Below are positions 25,032-33,445 of a stretch of 64,000 nucleotides of DNA, one piece after another. The DNA lies in the NCBI GenBank assembly GCA_019750135.1, contig JAIEOV010000031.1, forward strand, positions 23,431 to 87,430, read 5' to 3'. Both the position numbers and the translations under genes were made by a program. Below the pieces are notes generated by a model. It worked only from the letters and a program-made list of their open reading frames with translations, had not been told where the DNA came from and searched no databases. This DNA is from Reyranella sp. (GTDB lineage: Bacteria > Pseudomonadota > Alphaproteobacteria > Reyranellales > Reyranellaceae). The stretch's first letter is position 1. Each line of letters begins with the position of its first letter.

Positions 25032-26381
25032 TCAGACGTGCCAGGCGCGGCGCGTCGTCGAGACAGCGAGCAGGAGCGCGTAGGCTACTACCCCCGCGGC
25101 GACGCAGGCATAGAGGCCGGGCGCCGCCCATCCCCAGACGTCGAGGGCGAGCAGGCCGCCGCCGATAACGACAACGATGCGCGTAGCGGTGGCCAGCGTC
25201 GGCCAGATCATGTCGCCCGCGCCCATGGCGGCGAAGTTCAGCGCCATCGCCAGGCCGAAGAGGCCATAGGTCGGCCCGACGATGCGGAAATAGAGGCGAC
25301 CGGCTTCGAGCGCCGCAGGGTCGTCGGTGAACATCCGCAGCCACAGGTCGGGGAACAACGCCACAGTGAGGCCGATGGCCATCGTGACGGCACCGGCGAT
25401 CAGCGCACCGGCCCAGGCGGCTCGGCGCGCCCGTGCGAACTGGCGGGCACCCTTGTTGGTGCCGACCATGGCGGTCAGCGCCGCGCCGATGCCGAAGGTG
25501 AGCGGGCTCAGGAGGTATTCCAGGCGGCTGCCGACGCCGTAACCGGCGATCGCCGCGTCGCCGGCGCGACCGATCAGCCCGATGACGACCAGCACGGCGG
25601 CATTGATCAGGATGACCACGACGCAGGACGTGGCGCCGACCTTCAGGATGTCAGCAAAGATCGGCCAACGGAATCCACCCGCGGGCCAGCGCAGCCGCAC
25701 GCCAGCGCGGCCCTGGAGGATCGGCAGCAGGATCCAGGCGGCAGCGACGGCGTAGGAGATCACGGCGGCAAGAGCGGGGCCGGCGACGCCGAGCCGCGGC
25801 ATGCCCAGCCAGCCCAGCGTGAGGGCGCCGCTCACCGGGACCTGCAGGATGGCGAGGGTGATCAGGGCATAGCCCGGCGTCTTCATGTCGCCGCTGCCGC
25901 GCAGGATGGACGCGAGCGTGTTGGCCAACCAATGCGCGCCGCAGCCCAGGAACATCACCGTCGAGAAGGCGATGGCGCCCTCGAGTGCTGCACCGCTGCC
26001 GCCCAAGGCGGCGAACAGTGGCCGACCGAAGCCCACGAACACGACCGCAAACAGCGCGGTCATGACCGCGGCGATGACGAGCGCATGCGTGGCCACGGCC
26101 TCTGCGCGCTCGCGATCGCCGGAGCCCAGCGCGCGGGCCACGGACGAGGAGACGCCGCCGCCCATCGCGCCGGCCGACATCATCTGCAGCGTAGTCTGGG
26201 CGGGGAAGACCAGCGCCAGCGCGGCGAGCTCCGCCGTGCCGAGTCGGCCGACGAACCAGCCGTCAGCGATCAGCACCAGGCTTTGTACCGAGACATTGAC
26301 GATATTGGGCGCAGCCAGTGCGAGGATGGTGGGAAGCAGCGGCCCCACCAGCATCGATTGACGGCGCTGCTCGGGACTCAT
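25032..26381 (-). CDS. MATE family efflux transporter (second of tandem pair)
   Basis: A 449-residue inner-membrane exporter with about 12 helices in two bundles. Typical MATE segments include VLIADGWFVGRLGTAELAAL near residues 35-54 and GAMGGGVSSSVARALG near 70-85, with a second-half equivalent FGIGAALTAMVGTNKGARQ. MATE pumps expel cationic drugs or metabolites in exchange for Na+ or H+. It is a paralogue of equal length to the gene just upstream; its ATG overlaps that gene's TGA. Confidence 0.92.
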   Translation of the reverse strand: MSPEQRRQSMLVGPLLPTILALAAPNIVNVSVQSLVLIADGWFVGRLGTAELAALALVFPAQTTLQMMSAGAMGGGVSSSVARALGSGDRERAEAVATHALVIAAVMTALFAVVFVGFGRPLFAALGGSGAALEGAIAFSTVMFLGCGAHWLANTLASILRGSGDMKTPGYALITLAILQVPVSGALTLGWLGMPRLGVAGPALAAVISYAVAAAWILLPILQGRAGVRLRWPAGGFRWPIFADILKVGATSCVVVILINAAVLVVIGLIGRAGDAAIAGYGVGSRLEYLLSPLTFGIGAALTAMVGTNKGARQFARARRAAWAGALIAGAVTMAIGLTVALFPDLWLRMFTDDPAALEAGRLYFRIVGPTYGLFGLAMALNFAAMGAGDMIWPTLATATRIVVVIGGGLLALDVWGWAAPGLYACVAAGVVAYALLLAVSTTRRAWHV

Positions 26382-27727
26382 CCCGTCCAGGCCCGTCGCG
26401 TCGTCGAGAAGGCGAGCAACAGGGAAAAGGCAATGATCCCGGTTGCGACGCAGGCATAGAGCCCCGACACGCCCCAGCCGAACTGGTCGAGGGCGAGAAG
26501 GCTGCCGCCGCCCGCGATGGTGATGCGCGTGAGGTTGGCGGCGACCGGCCAGTACATCTCGCCCGTGCCCTGCGAGGCGAAGTAGAGCGCCATGGCGACG
26601 CCGAAGAAGCCGTAGGCTGGGCCGACGATGCTGAGATAGTGACCGCCCGAGGCGAGCGCCTTGGGGTCGGCGGTGAACAGGCCGAGCCAGAGGCCGGGCC
26701 AGATCGCCACAACGATGCCGATGGCGGCGGCGATGCCGCCCGCCATGGCCGCGCCCGTCCAGGCGAGCCGCTGGGCGCGGGCGTACTGGCGGGCGCCGAT
26801 GTTGGTGCCGACCAGGGCGGTCAGCGTGGCGCCGATGCCGAAGCTGATGGGGATCAGCATGTATTCCAGGCGGCTGCCGATGCCGTAGCCCGCGATGGCG
26901 CCATCGCCTTCGCGCCCGATCAGCCCGGTGACGACCAGCACCGTGCCGTTGGTCAGGATGACGACCAGGCAGGCGATCAGGCCGACCTTCAGGATGTCGC
27001 GGAAGGCCACCCACTTGAAGCCATCGCGAGGCCAGTGCAGGCGCAGCGCGGCCTTAGGCCCCAAAAGCTTGCTCAGCATCCAGACGGCGGCGAGGGTGAA
27101 GGAGATCACGGCGGCCAGGGCTGGCCCGCGGATGCCGAGCGCGGGCAGGCCGAACCAGCCCAAGGTCAGCGCGCCGGTCAGCGGGATCTGCAGTGCCGCG
27201 GTGGCGACCAGGGCATAGCCCGGGGTCTTCATGTCGCCGGTGCCGCGCAGCACCGAGGCCATGGAGTTGGCGACCCAGTGGGCGGCGCAGCCCAGGAAGA
27301 GCACGGTAGCAAAGGCCTCGGCGCGATCGAGGGCGGCACCGCTGCCGCCCAGCGCGCCGTAGATCGTGCGGCCGAAGCCCACAAACACGACGGCGAACAG
27401 CACCGACATGCCGAGCGCGATCACGAGCGCATGGGCGGCGGCGGCTTCGGCGGCAGCGCGGTTGCCGGCGCCCAGCGCGCGCGCCACCAAGGAGGAGATG
27501 CCGCCGCCCATGGCGCCGGCGGACATCATGCCGAGCGTCATCTGGGTCGGGAACACCAGCGCCAGGGCGGCGAGGTCGACGATGCCGAGCTGGCCCACGA
27601 ACCAGCCGTCGGAAATGCTGACCAGGCTCTGCATGGCCACGTTCAGCACATTGGGCATGGCAAGGGCGAGAATGGTGGGCACGATCGGCCCTGCCAGCAT
27701 CATCTGCCGGCGCTCGGCGGGACTCAT
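26378..27727 (-). CDS. MATE family efflux transporter (first of tandem pair)
   Basis: A 449-residue paralogue of the following gene, with near-identical motif layout (VSISDGWFVGQLGIVDLAAL, GAMGGGISSLVARALG, FGIGATLTALVGTNIGARQ). The pair overlap by ATGA, so they are translated together. Heteromeric or divergent-substrate function is possible but unproven. The start carries only a weak purine stretch. Together the two copies and the relic past the second one show this locus has repeatedly duplicated. Confidence 0.92.
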   Translation of the reverse strand: MSPAERRQMMLAGPIVPTILALAMPNVLNVAMQSLVSISDGWFVGQLGIVDLAALALVFPTQMTLGMMSAGAMGGGISSLVARALGAGNRAAAEAAAAHALVIALGMSVLFAVVFVGFGRTIYGALGGSGAALDRAEAFATVLFLGCAAHWVANSMASVLRGTGDMKTPGYALVATAALQIPLTGALTLGWFGLPALGIRGPALAAVISFTLAAVWMLSKLLGPKAALRLHWPRDGFKWVAFRDILKVGLIACLVVILTNGTVLVVTGLIGREGDGAIAGYGIGSRLEYMLIPISFGIGATLTALVGTNIGARQYARAQRLAWTGAAMAGGIAAAIGIVVAIWPGLWLGLFTADPKALASGGHYLSIVGPAYGFFGVAMALYFASQGTGEMYWPVAANLTRITIAGGGSLLALDQFGWGVSGLYACVATGIIAFSLLLAFSTTRRAWTG

Positions 27728-27822
27728 GGATTACTCGTGTAGATACACCTACCGAGCAACATGCCCATGCTCACGCGGTTCTGCGCGCGAGGTTATCTCA
27801 TGGGCTTATCAGAGGAGGGGCG

Positions 27823-28113
27823 TCAGGCCCGGGCGCACAGCGTCAGGATCGTGTTGGCGAGCTGGTCCACGGTGCGGACTTCGGCGATGAGATTGATGGG
27901 GAGGGAGACGTCGAACCGGTCCTCGAGCGCCATGATCATGTCCATGAGCGTCAGCGAATCGATGGTCGAGCCATCGGAAATGACCGTAGCCCCGGTGATC
28001 GGTCTGTCGCCGACCTGGTAGGGCAGAAGCTGATGGCGGATCTCGCGCATCACGTCCAGCTGCAGGGACACGCGCTCCGCTTTGTCGGCAATCAGGTTGA
28101 TCGTGCTTTGCAA
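27823..28113 (-). CDS. Acyl carrier protein (PP-binding) family protein
   Basis: A 96-residue carrier protein. STIDSLTLMDMIMALEDRF (about residues 49-67) is the phosphopantetheine attachment region, with Ser53 as the modified residue, followed by the usual third and fourth helices. The N-terminal 20 residues extend beyond a minimal ACP. GGAGAG precedes the ATG. It stands alone between the MATE genes and trmFO, so it is not the fatty-acid-synthesis AcpP context. A 21-bp palindrome lies about 70 bases upstream and may control it. Confidence 0.82.
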   Translation of the reverse strand: MQSTINLIADKAERVSLQLDVMREIRHQLLPYQVGDRPITGATVISDGSTIDSLTLMDMIMALEDRFDVSLPINLIAEVRTVDQLANTILTLCARA

Positions 28114-28174
28114 AACGACTCTCCGCCGAATGACGCCGATGGCATCAAACAGGAATCGTCAGTCGCAGGGAAAT

Positions 28175-28195
28175 AACGTTTGGTTACCAAACGTT
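28175..28195. promoter_or_regulatory. 21-bp perfect palindrome upstream of the carrier-protein gene
   Basis: AACGTTTGGT, a central T, and the exact reverse complement ACCAAACGTT. GTCGC and GCGAC flank it outside as a further short inverted repeat. It sits 62-82 bases before the carrier-protein start and 9 bases past the trmFO stop. No T-rich tail follows on either strand, so an operator is likelier than a terminator. Confidence 0.55.
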
Positions 28196-28203
28196 GCGAC
28201 GGT

Positions 28204-29562
28204 CTAATCTGCTGCGAGCGGAGTTGGCTTCAGCCAGCGATCGAAATCACGCAGGGCGCGTGCACTAAGCGCCTGCTTGCGCTCCTTGCCGCGCAGGGTT
28301 CCCTCGATCGGCGGGAACAGGCCGAAGTTGACGTTCATCGGCTGGAAGGTCATGGCGTCGGCACCGCCCGTGATGTGGCCGAGCAGCGCGCCCATCGCCG
28401 TCGTTGCAGGCGGTGTGGCAGACGCCTGCCCGAGCCGCTCGGCCGCCGCGAACCGGCCGGTCATCAGTCCGACCGCCGCGCTTTCGACATAGCCCTCACA
28501 GCCCGTGATCTGGCCGGCGAAGCGCAGGCGTGGCATGGCCTTCAGCCGGAGCGTGGCGTCGAGCAGCCGCGGGCTGTTGAGGAAGGTGTTGCGATGCAGC
28601 CCGCCCAGGCGCGCGAACTCGGCGTTCTGCAGGCCGGGGATGGTGCGGAACAGGCGCGTCTGCTCGCCGTGCTTCAGCTTGGTCTGGAAGCCCACGATGT
28701 TCCACAGCGTGCCGAGCGCGTTGTCCTGGCGAAGCTGCACGACGGCCCAGGGGCGATGGCCGGTGCGCGGGTCGCGCAGGCCGACCGGCTTCATCGGCCC
28801 GAAGCGAAGCGTCTGCGGCCCGCTGGCGGCGATCACCTCGATCGGCTGGCAGCCGTTGAAGTAGGGCGTGTTGTGCTCCCACTCCTTGAATTCGGTCTTG
28901 TCGCCGGCGAGCAGGGCCGCGACGAAGGCCTCGTACTCCGGCTTGGTGAGCGGGCAGTTGAGATAGTCGGCGCCGTCGCCGGCCGGGCCCCCTTTGTCGT
29001 AGCGCGACTGCTTCCAGGCGATCGACAGGTCGATGCTCTCGTGGTGCACGATGGGCGCGATGGCGTCGAAGAAGGCGAGCGCTTCCTCGCCGCTCAGCGT
29101 GCGGATCGCCTCGGCCAGCGCCGGCGAGGTGAGGGGGCCGGTGGCCACGATCACGCTATCCCAGTCGGCAGGCGGCAGGCCCGCCACCTCCTCGCGCCGA
29201 AGCTCGACCAGCGGATGGCCGAGCAGGGCGTCCTGCACGGCCGCCGAGAAGCCGTGGCGGTCGACGGCGAGCGCGCCGCCGGCCGGCAGCTTGTGGGCGT
29301 CGGCCGCCCGCATGATCAGCGAGCCGGCGCGCCGCATCTCCTCGTGCAGCAGGCCGACCGCGTTGTTGGCGGCATCGTCCGAGCGGAAGGAATTGGAGCA
29401 GACCAGCTCGGCCAGGCTGTCGGTGAGATGCGCCTCGGTCCCGCGCACCGGCCGCATCTCGTGCAGCACTACGGGCACGCCGGCCGACGCGATCTGCCAC
29501 GCCGCCTCGGAGCCGGCGAGACCGCCCCCTACGATATGTATTGGCTTGGCGCTTGACGTCAT
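28204..29562 (-). CDS. trmFO: Methylenetetrahydrofolate-tRNA-(uracil-5-)-methyltransferase TrmFO
   Basis: A 452-residue FAD- and folate-dependent enzyme making 5-methyluridine at tRNA position 54. HIVGGGLAGSEAAWQIA near residues 9-25 binds FAD. The two functional cysteines sit in LVCSNSFRSDDAANNAVG (about C55) and YFNGCQPIEV (about C238). Full length for the family. It is divergent from ridA, with a degenerate repeat fragment in the 73-bp gap. TrmFO rather than SAM-dependent TrmA is usual in many alphaproteobacteria. Confidence 0.96.
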   Translation of the reverse strand: MTSSAKPIHIVGGGLAGSEAAWQIASAGVPVVLHEMRPVRGTEAHLTDSLAELVCSNSFRSDDAANNAVGLLHEEMRRAGSLIMRAADAHKLPAGGALAVDRHGFSAAVQDALLGHPLVELRREEVAGLPPADWDSVIVATGPLTSPALAEAIRTLSGEEALAFFDAIAPIVHHESIDLSIAWKQSRYDKGGPAGDGADYLNCPLTKPEYEAFVAALLAGDKTEFKEWEHNTPYFNGCQPIEVIAASGPQTLRFGPMKPVGLRDPRTGHRPWAVVQLRQDNALGTLWNIVGFQTKLKHGEQTRLFRTIPGLQNAEFARLGGLHRNTFLNSPRLLDATLRLKAMPRLRFAGQITGCEGYVESAAVGLMTGRFAAAERLGQASATPPATTAMGALLGHITGGADAMTFQPMNVNFGLFPPIEGTLRGKERKQALSARALRDFDRWLKPTPLAAD

Positions 29563-29569
29563 GCTGTCC

Positions 29570-29613
29570 GACCTGAGAGTTCTGAGGTCCTTCGCTTCGC
29601 TCAGGATGACAAG
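29570..29613. repeat. Fragment of the dispersed CTTCGCTC-GGATGAC repeat
   Basis: The stretch CTTCGCTTCGCTCAGGATGA followed by CAAGC resembles the right end of the innermost inverted repeat at 32415-32539 (GCTTCGCTCGGGATGACGGG). It also carries a short inverted repeat CTGAG/CTCAG. It is likely a degraded copy of the same dispersed element. Confidence 0.4.
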
Positions 29614-29635
29614 CTAATAGATGGGAGATCGCGCA

Positions 29636-30019
29636 ATGGCCAACAAGTTCCACAACCCCAAGACCGTTGCCCTCGCCGGCAAGTATAGTCTTGCCGCCGA
29701 GGTTCCGGCCGGTGCGCGGGTCGTCTTCGTCGCCGGCCAGGTCGGCCTCGACGGCAGCGGCAAGCTCGCCGACGGCATCGAGGCACAGTGCGACCAAGTG
29801 TGGAAAAATATCGGCGAGGTGCTGAAGGCCGCCGACATGACCTTCAAGGACATCGTGAAGATCAATTCCTTCCTGACCGACAGCCGCTTCATCATGGCCA
29901 ACCGCGCCGCGCGCGACAAGGTCATCGGCGAGCCGTATCCGTCTTCGACCCTGCTCATCGTCCAGGGGCTGGCCGATCCCGCCATGCTGGTCGAGATCGA
30001 GGTCATCGCCGCGAAGTAG
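29636..30019 (+). CDS. RidA/YjgF family protein
   Basis: A 127-residue protein of the RidA (enamine/imine deaminase) family, which removes reactive 2-aminoacrylate-type intermediates. VVFVAGQVGLDGSGKLADGI near residues 24-43 and the final VEIEVIAAK are diagnostic. The usual substrate-carboxylate arginine region reads DSRFIMANRAARDKV, different from canonical RidA (where CERS or similar ends precede), so it may belong to a non-RidA subgroup. I chose the ATG 8 bases after GGGAG. Its last 87 bases are tandemly duplicated directly downstream. Confidence 0.85.
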   Translation: MANKFHNPKTVALAGKYSLAAEVPAGARVVFVAGQVGLDGSGKLADGIEAQCDQVWKNIGEVLKAADMTFKDIVKINSFLTDSRFIMANRAARDKVIGEPYPSSTLLIVQGLADPAMLVEIEVIAAK

Positions 30020-30106
30020 CCGCATCTGTCCTGTACCTTGCTCATTGTCCCGGGGCTGGCCGATCCCGCCATGCTGGTCGAGATCGAGCTCATCGCCGCG
30101 AAGTGA
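30020..30106 (+). pseudogene. Tandem duplicate of the 3' end of the RidA-family gene
   Basis: This 87-bp unit repeats 29933-30019 in register, stop codon to stop codon (TAG in the first copy, TGA in the second). Read in the same frame it still encodes LLIVPGLADPAMLVEIELIA. There are about nine differences in 85 positions, nearly all in the first 32 bases. The Shine-Dalgarno of the following gene (GAAGGAG) begins at the second stop. Confidence 0.85.
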
Positions 30107-30119
30107 AGGAGCAAGTGCC

Positions 30120-30623
30120 ATGCGTAGGATCGCCTGCAGCCTGATCGCATCCATCGTCGTATCGTCGGGTGTCGCCTACGCGGCCGATGAGCTGGTGCCG
30201 CCACCGAAGGGCTCAGCGCTGTTGCTGGAGGTCGAGGCGGACGGCGTGCAGATCTACGCCTGCGAAGCCAAGGACCAGGGCTTTGCCTGGGTGTTCAAGG
30301 CGCCCGAGGCCAATCTGTTCGACAAGCAGGGTCGCCTGGTCGGCACTCACTTCGCGGGGCCGACCTGGAAGCTCGCCGACGGCAGCGTGGTCGGCGAGGT
30401 CGCCGTGCGCGCCGATGCGCCGTCGAGCGGGGCCATTCCCTGGCTGCTGCTCAAGTCCAAGAGCCACGAGGGCTCGGGTGTGCCGGCAAACGCCGCCTTC
30501 GTTCGCCGCGCCGATACCAGGGGCGGCGGAGCCCCGACCGCGGGCTGCGATGCGGCGCACAAGGGCGAACAGGCCCGCATTCGTTATTACGCGCTTTACC
30601 AGTTCTTCGGCGCCGCGAAGTGA
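30120..30623 (+). CDS. DUF3455-family secreted protein
   Basis: A 167-residue precursor. The signal peptide (about residues 1-21) ends VAYA. The mature chain contains the DUF3455 pattern: GVQIYACEAK near 43-52, WVFKAPEANLFDKQGRLVGT near 57-76, FAGPTWKLADGSVVGEV, IPWLLLKSK, and a C-terminal TRGGGAPTAGCD. Function unknown; family members are exported and often accompany stress genes. AAGGAG precedes the ATG. Confidence 0.85.
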   Translation: MRRIACSLIASIVVSSGVAYAADELVPPPKGSALLLEVEADGVQIYACEAKDQGFAWVFKAPEANLFDKQGRLVGTHFAGPTWKLADGSVVGEVAVRADAPSSGAIPWLLLKSKSHEGSGVPANAAFVRRADTRGGGAPTAGCDAAHKGEQARIRYYALYQFFGAAK

Positions 30624-30672
30624 CGGCGGGCGGCGCCTTGACATCAATTATGCTCAAAAATAGCATAAGAAG

Positions 30673-32328
30673 ATGACGCAGTCGCTCAAGGTCGCCCTCG
30701 CCCAGCTCAATCCCACGGTCGGCGACGTCACGGGCAATCTCGCCAAGGTCCGGGCAGCGCGCACAGAAGCGGCAAGGCAGGGCGCCGACCTGATGCTGAC
30801 GACCGAACTGGTCCTCGCCGGATACTTCCCCGAGGACCTGGTGTTGAAACCCTCGTTCGTGAAGCGCTGCCACGACGCGGTCGAGGAACTGCGCGCCGAT
30901 ACGATGGATGGCGGGCCGGCGCTGTTCGTCGCCACGCCGTGGCACGAGGACGGCAAGCTCTACAACGCGATCATCTGCCTCGACAAAGGCGAGATCGTCG
31001 GCAAGCGCTACAAGGTCGACTTGCCGAACTACGGCGTGTTCGACGACAAGCGCGTCTTCGCCCCCGGCCCGATGCCGGGGCCGCTGGTGGTCAGGGGCGT
31101 CCGCATCGGCGTGCCGATCTGCGAGGACGTCTGGACGCCCGATGTCGTCGAATGCATCTCCGAGACCGGCGGCGAAATCCTGCTGGTGCCCAACGCCTCG
31201 CCCTATGAGGTAGGGAAGACCGACATACGCGTGCAGCTCGCGGTGAAGCGCGTGGTCGAGAGCGGCCTGCCGCTGGTCTATCTCAACCAGGTCGGCGGCC
31301 AGGACGAGGTGGTCTATGACGGCGGCTCGTTCGCCCTGGGCGCCGACCGCTCGCTGAAGGTCAAGCTCGCCTCGTTCCGCGAGCAGGTCGTGACCATCGA
31401 GTTCCGCCGAAATGGCAGCGGTTGGGAATGCCAGCCTGGGCCGATCGCCCCCGAGCTCAGCGATATCGAATCGATCTACCAGGCGATGATGCTGGGCCTG
31501 CGCGACTACGTGAACAAGACCGGCTTCCCATCGGTCGTGATCGGCCTGTCGGGCGGCGTCGATTCGGCGCTGACCGCGGCGGTCGCCGCCGACGCGCTGG
31601 GCCCCGACCGCGTGCACACGATCATGATGCCGTCGCCCTACACCAGCGCGCATTCGCTGGAAGACGCCAAGGCCTGCGCCGAGGCGATCGGCGTGCGCTA
31701 CGACATCGTCGGCATCGAGCCGGCGATGGAGGCTTTCCGCGGCATGACGGTGCCGCTGTTCGGCAACGCCCCGGAAGATGTCACCGAGGAGAACATCCAG
31801 AGCCGCGCCCGCGGCGTCGTGCTGATGGCGGTGTCCAACAAGCTCGGCGGCATGGTGGTGACGACGGGCAACAAGTCGGAGATGGCGGTGGGCTATGCCA
31901 CGCTCTATGGCGACATGTGCGGCGGCTACAACGTGCTGAAGGATGTCTACAAGACCACGGTGTTCGAGCTCTGCCGCTGGCGGAATGGGCACCTGCCCGA
32001 GGGCGCGCTGGGCCGCAAGGGCAGGGTGATCCCCGAGCGCATCATCGACAAGCCGCCGTCGGCCGAGCTGCGGCCCGACCAGCAGGACTCCGATTCGCTG
32101 CCGCCCTATCCGGTGCTGGATGCCATCCTGAAGGGCCTGATCGAGCGCGACCTGTCGGCCGAAGAACTGGCGGGCGAAGGCCACGATCTCGCCGTCGTGA
32201 ACAAGGTGTGGCGCCTGCTCGAAGGTGCGGAGTACAAACGACGCCAGGCGCCGCCGGGCGTCAAGATCACCTCGCGCATCATCAGCCGTGAGCGGCGCTA
32301 TCCGATCGTGAATGGGTTCAGGGGTTGA
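30673..32328 (+). CDS. nadE: Glutamine-dependent NAD+ synthetase
   Basis: A 551-residue two-domain enzyme converting deamido-NAD+ to NAD+. The N-terminal nitrilase-type glutaminase has the triad near E45 (TTELVLAGY), K114 (KVDLPNYGVF) and C150 (VPICEDVW). The C-terminal synthetase has the PP-loop GLSGGVDSALTAAVA near 292-306 and TGNKSEMAVGYATLYGDMCG near 397-416. Full length for the proteobacterial form. The upstream gap holds an AT-rich ATTATGCTCAAAAATAGCAT stretch that may contain the promoter. Confidence 0.96.
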   Translation: MTQSLKVALAQLNPTVGDVTGNLAKVRAARTEAARQGADLMLTTELVLAGYFPEDLVLKPSFVKRCHDAVEELRADTMDGGPALFVATPWHEDGKLYNAIICLDKGEIVGKRYKVDLPNYGVFDDKRVFAPGPMPGPLVVRGVRIGVPICEDVWTPDVVECISETGGEILLVPNASPYEVGKTDIRVQLAVKRVVESGLPLVYLNQVGGQDEVVYDGGSFALGADRSLKVKLASFREQVVTIEFRRNGSGWECQPGPIAPELSDIESIYQAMMLGLRDYVNKTGFPSVVIGLSGGVDSALTAAVAADALGPDRVHTIMMPSPYTSAHSLEDAKACAEAIGVRYDIVGIEPAMEAFRGMTVPLFGNAPEDVTEENIQSRARGVVLMAVSNKLGGMVVTTGNKSEMAVGYATLYGDMCGGYNVLKDVYKTTVFELCRWRNGHLPEGALGRKGRVIPERIIDKPPSAELRPDQQDSDSLPPYPVLDAILKGLIERDLSAEELAGEGHDLAVVNKVWRLLEGAEYKRRQAPPGVKITSRIISRERRYPIVNGFRG

Positions 32329-32331
32329 ATT

Positions 32332-32625
32332 CTTCCGGACCGCGCGCATCCTGCGCGCTCATGATCATGTTCCTCTCCCCGCCAGGGCAGGGCTATCGCA
32401 TAAGACCGCAAAACCCCGTCATCCCGACCGGAGCCGAGCGTAGCGAGGCGGAGCGGAGGGACCTCTTTTGTTGATGCGTCGACAAAAAAAGGTCCCTCGA
32501 CTGCGCCGCCCTTCGGGCGGCTTCGCTCGGGATGACGGGAAAATCAGTCAATGCGATAGCCCTACCCTGGCGGGGAGAGGAGTATGAAGAAGGTGTGAGC
32601 GCGCTGGAAGCGCGCGGTCCGGAAG
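32332..32625. repeat. Triple nested palindromic element
   Basis: Three concentric inverted repeats fill this gene-free gap. The outer 30-bp arms (32332-32361 and 32596-32625) have two loop mismatches. The middle 31-bp arms (32371-32401 and 32551-32581) have one mismatch. The inner repeat is formed by 13-bp perfect ends (32415-32427 and 32527-32539) with a 9-bp pair (32456-32464 and 32490-32498) near its tip. The outer layer matches the inner module of the 54421-54557 element, as if later elements inserted at its apex. Confidence 0.9.
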
Positions 32626-32641
32626 ACCATGAGGGCAAGTC

Positions 32642-33445
32642 ATGTTGATCGCGCAAATCTCCGACATGCACGTCAAGCCGCCGGGCGAGCTTCTGTACAA
32701 GCGCATCGATACGACGGGCTTCCTCGAGCGGGCGGTGGCCCATGTCATGGCGCTCGACCCCAAGCCCGACGTCGTCGTCGCCACGGGCGACCTGGTCGAC
32801 GGCGGCAAGCCCGAGGAATACGCCCTGCTGCGCCGCCTGCTGGCGCCGTTGTCGATGCCGGTCTATCTCATCCCCGGCAATCACGATGCGCGCGACGCCA
32901 TGCGCGAGGCCTTCCCCGATCACGCCTATCTGCCGAAAGACGGCTTCCTGCAGTACACGATCGAGGACCTGCCGGTGCGGCTGATCGCCCTCGACACGCT
33001 GGTCCCTGGCAAGGGCCACGGCGCGCTGTGCGAGGAGAGGCTCGGCTGGCTGGAAGCTCGGCTCGGCGAAAGCGACCGGCCGACGGTGCTGTTCATGCAT
33101 CACCCGCCCTTCGACTGCGGCATCGATGCCTTCGACGGCATGAAGGTCAACGAGGGTGCCGACCGGATGGCCGCGATCGTCCGGCGTCACAGCCATGTCG
33201 AGCGCGTGATGTGCGGCCACGTCCATCGGCCGATCCAGGTGCTGTGGGCCGGCACGATGGCCTCGATCGCGCCCAGCACCGCCCACCAGGCGACGCTCGA
33301 TCTTCACCGCGGGACGCCGCATTCGTTGATGATGGAACCGCCTGGCCTGTCGCTTCACCTGTGGCGGCCAGGCATGGGGCTCGTGACCCACGTCAGCTAC
33401 ATTGGAACCTACAAGGGCCCGGAGCCGTTTCGAACGCTGCAATGA
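32642..33445 (+). CDS. Calcineurin-like phosphodiesterase (GpdQ/CpdA type)
   Basis: A 267-residue binuclear metallophosphoesterase. All metal motifs are visible: D8 and H10 in ISDMHV, GDLVDGG near 48-54, GNHDAR near 79-84, the histidine of MHHPPF near 156-161, and GHVHRP near 196-201. This pattern fits glycerophosphodiesterase GpdQ or cyclic-AMP phosphodiesterase CpdA; the two cannot be separated by inspection. The RBS region GAGGG lies just past the nested repeat. The stop overlaps the start of the NRAMP-like gene. Confidence 0.92.
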   Translation: MLIAQISDMHVKPPGELLYKRIDTTGFLERAVAHVMALDPKPDVVVATGDLVDGGKPEEYALLRRLLAPLSMPVYLIPGNHDARDAMREAFPDHAYLPKDGFLQYTIEDLPVRLIALDTLVPGKGHGALCEERLGWLEARLGESDRPTVLFMHHPPFDCGIDAFDGMKVNEGADRMAAIVRRHSHVERVMCGHVHRPIQVLWAGTMASIAPSTAHQATLDLHRGTPHSLMMEPPGLSLHLWRPGMGLVTHVSYIGTYKGPEPFRTLQ

